Shown here one piece after another: positions 8,691 through 16,384 of a DNA stretch of 18,595 nucleotides; position 1 is the first letter of the stretch, and each line of letters begins with the position of its first letter. The DNA lies in NCBI GenBank assembly GCA_015501595.1, contig JADNRX010000896.1, forward strand, positions 1 to 18,595, written 5' to 3'. Both the position numbers and the translations under genes were made by a program. The DNA comes from Hymenopellis radicata (lineage: Eukaryota > Basidiomycota > Agaricomycetes > Agaricales > Physalacriaceae). The notes beneath the pieces were generated by a model. It was not told where the DNA came from and searched no databases. It saw only the letters and a list, made by a program, of their open reading frames with translations.

Positions 8691-9549
8691 TTCGGCAGGT
8701 TTGTCGTCATCTAGGTGAGCTGTCTGTCTCGCGTGCTCTTACGACTCAAACTCTTTCAGACGACGTCGGCGGCTTCGCCGCCGCCTAGATACGCACAGTA
8801 CAACTTGATTACCCGGGAGAACTTTAACAGAGTTTGAATACCGAGTCTTCGACACAGGACAGCGTGGTTTCGCCTCGCCGGCGCGGCTTTTGGATCTGGT
8901 GATTTTGGTCAGTTTTGATCGCAATTTTAGAGGGATCACTGACGAGATTTCATTAGTTTCATCTCTATTGGACATCAACATCGGTACGTACCTCACGGCT
9001 AATCGTCCTTCGTTCAGTAAAGCCGACACTTCAAGTTCAATAGAAAACGCGGAGGCGGCTTTGCCGCCTCTCCGCAATGGCGAGTTCTTCAATGCACGTG
9101 GCCTGAATCTCTTCATTGAGAGATACTTTAGCCTTCTGGCAATATCCTATCCTGGCGGACAGGATCTCGACCTAGGGCGGCGTGTGGTGTCCTCGCCGGA
9201 CCGGCTTTTTTTCTGCGCAATTTTGATGCGTTTTGACAGTATTTCCGAGGTCTATTTTGACAGGTTGGCCTCCATGTCAACGTCCACTCGGTGTGTGTAC
9301 TTATCTCTTCTGCTTTGTTGAATTGAGCTCAGTTATTCAGGTAACAAGCGCAGTGAACCACTACCACTACGGCACTCCGCGTCTGAGGTCCTCCAATCGC
9401 GGATAAACGGGCCCGTTTAGTGGAGATCTGGATCTCGTTGGATTCGGCGTTAATATCGGATTTGGAAGTTGGGCGGGATAATGATTCGGGTATGTACCTT
9501 TGTCACCCTACTTCTAGCGCCAATAACCCGCATCCCTTCAGAGTTTCGA

Positions 9550-9605
9550 CCGCAGTGAGCAGCGGCTTCGCGCCGCTGCGCCGCGTTGCGGGTTTCTCAC
9601 TGCGG
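9550..9605. other. Nested three-way hairpin structure A
   Basis: Outer arms CCGCAGTGAG (9550-9559) and CTCACTGCGG (9596-9605) pair perfectly. Inside are two more stems: CAGCGGC with GCCGCTG (9560-9566, 9572-9578) and CCGC with GCGG (9581-9584, 9588-9591). This is the shape of a cruciform or a structured RNA junction. Confidence 0.6.
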
Positions 9606-9835
9606 TAAGCTCCTCAACGATCCTGCCACGCTTAGGGAAATCACTTCAACAAGACGGACCCAGCCTAGCCCTTCGATAATTTCGGATGAATTTGTCGCAC
9701 TGAACCCGATCTGGATCTGAGGAGCTTCGGTTTACAGGACGAATTAGGAAACTTGACGGGGACCTTATTAGGTATGTTCACTTTGTATCCCTGAGCACTG
9801 GAGCTAACAGGGAAATCCTGGGCACAATTACGGCT

Positions 9836-9888
9836 ACAGCGAGCGGCGGCTCAATGCCGCTGCTCCCGCGCTGCGGGCTTCTCGCTGT
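9836..9888. other. Nested three-way hairpin structure B
   Basis: Outer arms ACAGCGAG (9836-9843) and CTCGCTGT (9881-9888) pair. Inner stems are GCGGC with GCCGC (9846-9850, 9856-9860) and CCCGC with GCGGG (9865-9869, 9873-9877). It has the same layout as the structure at 9550-9605, about 284 bp away, but different arm sequences, which suggests retained structure. Confidence 0.55.
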
Positions 9889-10140
9889 TGTTTGAACTTG
9901 GACGTTAACGGGAAATCAGCGCCACACTTCAACATTCCCTTGGACGTGGCCGAACTCGGCGGGGACGCGGTCTTTGGGCGATGCTCGCGCCGACGACTAC
10001 TGTTACGGACGCTTTCGCACCCGCGACTCGGGATCCCTCATTCGATTTTGGTTCGGTAAGGTTCGTGTCCTCAAATTTGCTAGATCGTTTCCCGGCATTA
10101 ACTTATTTGTAGATGGTATCAACGGCGACTTCGTCGCCGT

Positions 10141-11330
10141 ATCGTTCTTCTGATTCGTATATTTGGCGCTTGATTCTGCTTAGTTTCAGGAAGCGGAAGG
10201 GGCGTGATATCGCGCCGTAGCGATGCTCTTGGCTGTTTGATTACCTTCGAATTCGACTTTGCGTAGACATTTTGGTGTAGATTACGACCACAATAAATAT
10301 TACTTGATCCAAATTTTCCTTGTGCGAGTGTAAGAAAAGTGAAGCCGACTTGTTAGACAACCTTTCAATAGTGTGACTTGGACTTGACTACAAAATCTGT
10401 ACCGTAAAATTACACATGGAAGAGACTGCTATAAGTATCCAGAATAGTGTAGAAAGGTTAGTACAGTATCCTACTAAAGCATGGTAAATAGTCAAACACG
10501 AGAAATCGACCAACTTGCCGATATACCAAATGTCAACGTTACGACAAAGTCAGTACTGCCGAAACGTTGAATCCGAACTTCTCTGAAAACTTCCTTCCAG
10601 GGCGACCAAGAGACCCACACGATCGATAATCTGAACCCTGGAGGTGATGTCCGTGAGTCACCAGGACGATATCCCGTGTTCATGCAGGATATTTCCTCCG
10701 CACGTCCAGCGGGTATACCTAAACAGGACAACGTTCTAGACGTCCTACGCTCTCGGAATTGACGGGAAATGTCGTGTTTGAAGTCCAAGATCTAGATCAG
10801 GTAGCCCCAAGTGATCGGTGGCACTTGAACTCGAACCACATCGTGTCCGATCTTGGGGCACTTACACTAACGCGCCCTCTTGCTCTCCCGCCCTCTGGCG
10901 ACTCTCGGACACCTAAATTTACCTGGACGCTGCTTTATTGCTTACGTAATCGGAATTCCGACGGTCCTTTGGCTGCTCGACGCGCTTTGAAGCCGACTTT
11001 TCGCGTCAACACGTCTGAAAGGCGCACAGGACCCTGACAATCGATAGCACGAGGATTTCTTGAACCCTGTGACGTGTCTCGGGCCTCGACTATCTTATCT
11101 TGACTCTGGCGGACGCGGGGAAATGACGCAGGTCGTCGTTCTCCTCCTCCATCCCTCTGACACTTTTGGCGAACACGCAATTTCAGGCCGAGCCCGGCCG
11201 ATATTATGGCTTCATGACGTGTATAGACTCTATTTATTCCTTATTCCAATGGTACATTGCCCAGAATCTCAATGAATACACTAATAAACCCGAAGTCAAT
11301 GTGGCACCCTCAAGGTTCGTACCTTTTTCA
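10141..11330. other. Stretch without a supported gene
   Basis: 10200-10500 is AT-richer and has no long frame. A minus-strand open frame at 10492-10788 (98 codons) and overlapping frames on both strands at 10759-11180 have no recognised motif. An imperfect inverted repeat GCCCCAAGTGATCGG ... CCGATCTTGGGGC lies near 10803-10858. The last 170 bp may hold a 5' exon of the copy 2 zinc-cluster-like gene (an open frame from 11166 meets a donor-like GTTCGT near 11314), but the phases do not join cleanly. Confidence 0.4.
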
Positions 11331-11377
11331 TGGTCCAATCGCTTCAGTTTTATCCTGACCATGTGATATCTCATCAG

Positions 11378-11725
11378 GACGTAAACGGCGACCTTCTGTC
11401 CCTGTTCAGAACGCACCGCGAAGCGGTGCGCATCTCCGCCGCGAAATTGAGATCTGTAAGTTTTCACTTCTCCGCTTTCAAACGGCTCATTTGACTCCCA
11501 TCAGATCTTCAGGGTAGTGTCATGAGACGACTCCGACAGTCTGGAAGATGCATTCTTTGCAGGAATACGAAGGGAATGCATGAAGAGTGTATTTACACAG
11601 AGGAGGTAAGTTCCTTTGGTTTTGGATTTCTCGCTGTAGACGAGCTCTGACAACTTTCAAAGCTCATTTTCATTCCTATTTTGCAGCTATTCCCATCGCC
11701 GTCGGGCGCCAAGGGCAGCGAATAA
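11378..11725 (+). pseudogene. Zinc-cluster-like gene remnant, copy 2
   Basis: Exon 11378-11455, intron from 11456, an exon ending 11605 and intron 11606-11686 join in phase. The frame reads GRKRRPSVPVQNAPRSGAHL in the first exon and GRCILCRNTKGMHEECIYTE in the second, then LFPSPSGAKGSE and a stop (11723-11725). The second exon has the CxxC...CxYT arrangement of a fungal Zn2Cys6 cluster. In the first, the three positions expected to be Cys are Val, Ala and Arg, around a perfect palindrome (11412-11430). One base more than copy 1 after 11687 sets the early stop. The first exon is also open in another frame (DVNGDLLSLFRTHREAVRIS), so the assignment is uncertain. Confidence 0.35.
11412..11430. 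repeat. GC palindrome with GAA centre
   Basis: CGCACCGCGAAGCGGTGCG forms perfect 8-bp arms with a GAA loop. Its copy 1 counterpart (91-105) has one arm-end change. It is the same type as the TTC/GAA-centred palindromes in the 8699-10140 array. Confidence 0.7.
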
Positions 11726-11968
11726 GTGTGTGAAGCGAGAAAAAGGATTTGCGTGGCGGCACATTAATTCTTTACAAGCTCCGAAGGTTCTCGCGTCAAC
11801 ATCAACCCGTGCATCACGGCGGTTAATTATCCGAACTCTGTTACGTTTTCCTGCGCTCTGGGCCAGCGGAAACTCGTTAAAAGGCGACCGAATTCACCTA
11901 AACCATCATCACCCACTTTCCCTTCCCCTCTCTCCTCTACTGCTCTCATATTTATTCCTCGACACACC

Positions 11969-14151
11969 ATGGCTTCCGACTCAGCCATCTCACAGATGCT
12001 CTCGTTGTCATCGCCGACGCTGCCGCTATTGTCTTCCCGACTCCTCAAAAGCGTGACCGCTTACCGCGTTGATCGTGACAGGTCGGCTTCCTTCCTGCCA
12101 CCATCATCCAAATTTGTTGACTCGGTTTTTCGTCTAGGTACCCGCCCAGTTCGTCGTCGCACTGCGCCTCAATGCGCTGGTAGGATATCTTCTCTACTCG
12201 ATGACGACGACAAGCTTGCTGACAGCTTCTGCAGACTTTGGTGTTCCGTACGGCGGCCTCAAGTCCGACATCGACGTCGTCGTCGTCTTCAACGACGCCT
12301 TTAGAGGACTCTTAGAACAGCTTGCCGACGTTTATCAAACCGCTTGACGGCCTCCTTGGTACGTTGACCTCACTACTTACTGGTCGACGCGCTTGCTAAC
12401 AGTTACTGCAGCCTTCCTTGTCCCGTCGCCATATACCCCATCTTTCACGACGTCTTGTCCCAATTGCCAGATTCTCTTTCCAACGTCGCTCGAGCTGCTG
12501 GGCTGGGTCCTTGGTACGTCGACGTTGCCCTTCTGCACGTATTTCACTTACCCGCTGGACTAGGGTACAATCTGCGAGTCCCTGGCGACATAGATCAACG
12601 CCTACGTTGTCGTTCTGGCTCTTTTGACTAAGAATTCCACAAGCGGCTGGCTCAGTCGCAGTTGACTTTCAGTACACCTAGTAAGCTCGAATTCCTTCAT
12701 TATTAGTAACTTTTGAACTAATCCTTTCTCTAGTCTTCTCTCTGGCCGAGGCGAAGCCCCGCATTAGACCCACAAGCAAATAGGACTACGGCGCTGCTTG
12801 AGAGAGTGAGACGAGGTGCGGTGAATTGTCCTAACGATGTTCTTGTTGACTTATTGCCTTTCGCTCTTGTAGCATCTACCACAATACCCTCAAGCAAGGA
12901 TGCCGACGCCGACGATTCGTATTCCCAAACAGGAGATCCTTGAGAAAAGGTACGCTGTATTGTCCTACTGCTGTGCCCGATGACTGATTCTTTCTCTTTT
13001 CCTGATTACCAGAATCTTCGACATGCTCACGGCGGCTGAGCTTATGCATCCTTTGCTTCTACCACTGATTCCGCAGGAGGAACCCGGTGTTCGCTGCCTC
13101 GGCCGTCAATGTACACGCAACTTGGTTGTCGTTCTCGTCAGTGGAGCAGCGGCCTTTGCCGCTGTGCTTTTACAAACGTAAGTAGCTGTTGTCTTGTCTT
13201 GTAACAAACACTCATCCATCTCTCTGCAAGGGCAGTTCTCGGGTTTGCGCCGCCCAGGTCTAGCTCTGCGCTTGACGAAGGATTCCATCGATACTCCCTT
13301 TTTGGCTTCGCGCCGGAAGACGACTGTTGTCTTCGCGACGCAGTCATGGATGTACCGCTCTCACGACGGAACGTCTGGCTCTGCGCCGGATGTCGGTGTT
13401 GTCTCTGCGACGGCACCTGGAATCAGCCCAGACATACGATAGGATTACGGGTAAGCTATGGTTGTGTTGTGCATCGTTATACTGACTGAGAATCGGCTTC
13501 AGATGTTGAAGTACTAGTTTACATGATCACCGCCTGCTTTAGTTGGAATGCGTTGTCGGCGTTGTCACCTCATGTTCCTGGAACAGTCGTTGCTTGACCG
13601 TGTACCGTGAGTCCTTGCTCTCATTCAAACCTTTGCCACTAACTCTTCTTGTTCAAGTTGTCAATTTATTTGGCGCGGCTTCTGCCGGGAGACGACTTGT
13701 TGTCTACGTGACACAGTTGTGGATTACTATTCCTACTGTGTTTAGATTCTCGCAGGCTGTAACTACTGGATTGTTTACCGGTTTAGTTACATGGTTACAC
13801 TACGGACCTTGACCATACTTGGTACGTTTCCGCTTGCCTATTCGCGAGCCCGACTAACGACTTGTTCACAGATCATGTGTTCACTCCTTTATGGTGCGTG
13901 TTCTTGTTCGCATTTCATTAAATTTAACTCACCGTTGATGCAGGCATATCTGACGGCGTCGCAGACGCTCCCAGTATCACCCCGACTTTGTCTTTCCTTC
14001 GGATGCAACGTTCACTGTTCGATTCCATCCATTGGATTTGTTCGAGGTCTTCAGTCGCTACGACGATGCTCGCCTTGAGACCGTTATTGATATGATGTCC
14101 TTATGCTGTCTATGCTGTCCTTGTTCACGGCCTTATTCCGTAGGTAACTGA
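11969..14151 (+). pseudogene. Unrecognised intron-rich gene, copy 2
   Basis: Begins with the same ACACCATGGCT start as copy 1. Nine GT-AG introns can be placed: 12082-12136, 12359-12411, 12514-12563, 12950-13012, 13178-13230, 13451-13502, 13607-13657, 13822-13871 and 13894-13943. The best continuous stretch runs from about 12875 to 13450 over two introns: MPTPTIRIPKQEILEKR, then IFDMLTAAELMHPLLLPLIP, a membrane-like RNLVVVLVSGAAAFAAVLLQ, and a Cys-rich segment. Elsewhere FGVPYGGLKSDIDVVVVFND (12240s) and SQYHPDFVFPSDATFTVRFH (13960s) look coding. A TAG in the exon after 13503 and frame clashes between the first exons break the whole. I do not recognise the family; one membrane segment is the only feature I would defend. 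Confidence 0.5.
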
Positions 14152-14171
14152 TGCTGAAATGCGACATGTAA

Positions 14172-14683
14172 GTGAATATCTCCATGAATCGCTGCAATGC
14201 GAAGGTTAACGTCACCTCGCAGGGATCGACTTGTGTGACGCGAAACAGATTTCCTGACGCGGTTCTGGATGACGAAGATTTCTGTGATATGCAACTTAGG
14301 CGTACTGACAGTAAGTCGATATCTATCCCATCAAGCAGTACTAACCGCATCCAACAGATCCATTCCTTTCTCCTACAGGAGTGATCTATTTTTGGACAAC
14401 CCACCCCCGCTTCGCTCCCTCTCCCGTAGGGAGGAGCATGTTGAAGAGGCGCGCGGAAGGGGAGCACGCTGAAGACGTGCGCAGGGGGAGGGAGCTGGTT
14501 GAAGACGTGTCTCCGGGGGGAGAGCTGGTTGAAGACGTGTCTCCGGGGGGAGAGCTGGTTGAAGACGTGTCTCCAGGGGGGGAGCTGGTTGAGGTCGTCT
14601 TCGCTAGGGAGAGCACGTTGAGGACGCTCTCCGCCGTGGAGAGCAGGTCAAGGATGTGCCCGTGTGGGGAGAGAGCGTGTTGA
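14172..14683 (+). CDS. Candidate two-exon ORF running into the minisatellite
   Basis: Exon 14172-14310 and exon 14358-14683 join in phase over a 47-bp intron (GTAAGT, TACTAAC, CAACAG), giving 154 residues. The first exon is acidic near its end (AVLDDEDFCDMQL). The second reads through the minisatellite as a 10-residue repeat, ELVEDVSPGG, three times, then loses the pattern and stops. In copy 1 a one-base difference before the array and 29-bp units break the same frame. It could be the C-terminal part of the unrecognised gene, or a chance frame in a 30-bp repeat; if the intron is retained the frame ends at 14384. Confidence 0.3.
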
Positions 14684-14750
14684 GGAGCCGGGGGAGAGGA
14701 TGTTGAGGATGTCCGGGGAGAGGATGTCGAGGATGTGCGTCCGGCGGAGA
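14430..14750 (+). repeat. 30-bp minisatellite, copy 2
   Basis: Units GAGCTGGTTGAAGACGTGTC plus a CTCCGGGGGGA tail repeat at 30 bp (about 14494-14583), followed by only one GAGGTCGTCTTCGCTAGGGA unit where copy 1 has three, and then degenerate GAGGATGTC units. Confidence 0.9.
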
Positions 14751-15293
14751 CTATTCCTTAGTCAAACGATCATATCTAGCTACAGGCTATGAAAGTTGTA
14801 GACCAGAGTCGAATGCGAACTTAGCAGTGTGACACTGCCGAAATTGGGAAAGTCCGAATAAGCGCTTCCTAAGAGATCCTGGGTCAAGGAGGACCGCAAC
14901 AGAGGCTGTCCATGCCGGGAATGCGAAAAGGGGAGCTACTTTGGCCATGTCCAGGTTAAAGAAAGCCAGCGGATCACTGAGAGCACTGATCAAGAACAAT
15001 GCATCTGGCTAGTTCCCATGTCAGTGATGTTCTCAGCCGATATTAAGACTAACTTTGGTTCATCAGCATTATTCGAACGAACAGGCATCTTGGACGTATG
15101 CGTTGTAGCTGCATCTGAATGCGGTGTGCGCCCGTACAGTTCTTCTCCCGCTACAAAAGTAGACTCCCTTTGTTGCTGGCTCGACTCTGAGTAACCTTCC
15201 TCTGGACATAACTATTCCCATGACTACGTAGATATGTAGTCGGAATTGGGTGTAAGCCTTTTCCGCGAAGTGACATCCCTCCTCTAAGACGCT
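14751..15293. other. Gene-less stretch between minisatellite and DJ-1 gene, copy 2
   Basis: Counterpart of 3539-4101, with several deletions and insertions. No open frame is shared with copy 1. The last 150 bp are probably the 3' UTR of the DJ-1 gene and are nearly identical between the copies. Confidence 0.6.
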
Positions 15294-16088
15294 TCACCAC
15301 TCTCCTTTGGAAGCCTTAAGTTCCGCCACCGCTTGCTTTGCGACTTGCTCGGCATCAAACGGACATCGTCCACTGACATACCGATACCGCTCATCCACAA
15401 CGACAAACGGTTTACCGACCCGCCCACTCCAGAACCCAGGGCCTGTTTTGAACTGACCCGCGTCATCCAGGGTACGCGCCACGTACGCTTCGACAGTAGG
15501 CGAATCATGTCCATACGTGCGATAATAGTCTCCCAAAAGCGGACGCGTCACAGTCGTGATACTGCGCTCCATAAACGCAGTAAGTGCAGTCGTATTGCAC
15601 GAGCGAATTATACTCTTGCCTTGGACAGTGGGATCCGGCGTGAAGGCGAGTACCTGTACGCCATGACAGATAGCCGCGAGGACCTTGCCACTCCCACCTT
15701 CCCTGTTCGTAAGCGGGAAGAACGATGCCAACCCTCGATGAATCTCTTCGCTCTCGATCAAGACCTTGACCCCCTTATCATGTCCGCCAGGTAGCAAGAC
15801 TAGATCGTAGTCAAGCATATTGAAGGCGGGATCGGACCAGTTCAGCGGAGCTTTTGCTTCAGGCGAAGCGATCATGTCGCTGTAAGCTTTTTTGGCCTTG
15901 GCTTCAGCACCGAGGAGGGCACCTGTGACCCCAGTGAGCATGCGCGGGTCGCAGACGAAGGGTGCGCCGGAGGGAGTAGCAAAGTCGACTTTCAGGCCAG
16001 AGGCGCGGAAGTAAGCGTAGGGAACAGCGACTTCGGTTGGGTCATGCCCAGTTGTGGAGAGCGGGATGAGGACGCGTGGGGCAGACAT
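15294..16088 (-). CDS. DJ-1/PfpI-family protein (class I glutamine amidotransferase-like), copy 2
   Basis: An intact 264-codon single-exon gene, paralogue of the one at 4102-4896. Cys141-His142 in AAICHGVQVL, Glu19, the DYDLVLLPGGHDKG strand and the C-terminal WSGRVGKPFVVVDERYRYVS segment are all kept. The only protein differences I found are Ser176 and Tyr202. Few silent changes are seen, fewer than in the flanking non-coding DNA. The TATA-like ATAAATAAC (minus strand, 16114-16122) and the divergent position next to ELP1 are conserved. This is the copy in the ancestral context. Its exact reaction (glyoxalase III-like, deglycase or chaperone) is not decided by the sequence. Confidence 0.92.
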   Translation of the reverse strand: MSAPRVLIPLSTTGHDPTEVAVPYAYFRASGLKVDFATPSGAPFVCDPRMLTGVTGALLGAEAKAKKAYSDMIASPEAKAPLNWSDPAFNMLDYDLVLLPGGHDKGVKVLIESEEIHRGLASFFPLTNREGGSGKVLAAICHGVQVLAFTPDPTVQGKSIIRSCNTTALTAFMERSITTVTRPLLGDYYRTYGHDSPTVEAYVARTLDDAGQFKTGPGFWSGRVGKPFVVVDERYRYVSGRCPFDAEQVAKQAVAELKASKGEW

Positions 16089-16384
16089 TGCAAGGTGTCT
16101 AGATCATTGACAAGTTATTTATGATTGAAGACACGTATTGCAAGCATACTCACAGCTCGTTAATCAGCTATTAGTGCTTGGAGTCTTGAGGGATCAAGAC
16201 AGAGTGATATGGTGCCATGCTGTCCAGTGTGGTTGCAGTGTGGTACATCTGCTAGTGCTGTTACGATCGGCGTCGGTCTGGCGTCGGTGCGGTTCCATTT
16301 TGGGCTTGCCGAAAAAAGTCCTAAGTACCCAAAAAGGAAGTGACTCTGGTTTCCCTCCCGCCAACTTTACGCGGATAATCCACG
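16089..16384. promoter_or_regulatory. Divergent promoter between DJ-1 gene and ELP1, copy 2
   Basis: 296 bp lie between divergent start codons. It shares the TATA-like box with copy 1. It has a small GGCGTCGG-type duplication near 16270-16285 and lacks about 12 bases before the ELP1 ATG, so the two ELP1 starts do not have identical leaders. Confidence 0.55.

Larger units (their letters stand above)
8699..10140 (+). repeat. Array of six diverged ~284-bp modules with intron-like segments and GC hairpins
   Basis: Six donor-like GT sites occur at 8699, 8984, 9291, 9490, 9772 and 10056 (spacings 285, 307, 199, 282 and 284). Each is followed 39-62 bp later (34 in the second) by an AG preceded by pyrimidines or a CTAAC-type site: 8759, 9017, 9340, 9541, 9810 and 10112. 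Five of the six modules have a GC palindrome centred 75-81 bp after the GT: CGGCGGCTTCGCCGCCG 8767-8783, GAGGCGGCTTTGCCGCCTC 9052-9070, CAGCGGC/GCCGCTG 9560-9578, 9841-9865, and ACGGCGAC/GTCGCCGT 10122-10140. Modules four and five also share GATCTGGATCT exactly 283 bp apart (9425 and 9708). Sequence identity is otherwise low. It could be a decayed gene of repeated exons or an ancient tandem repeat. Confidence 0.5.

Noticed and set aside
8699..10140. Retrotransposon LTR or terminal-inverted-repeat transposon
   Set aside because: No transposase, reverse transcriptase or integrase motif, no matching terminal repeats and no target-site duplication could be seen.
8767..10140. CRISPR-like array, because of regularly spaced palindromes
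   Set aside because: Spacing is about 284 bp, the palindromes are not identical, and the context is a eukaryotic genome.
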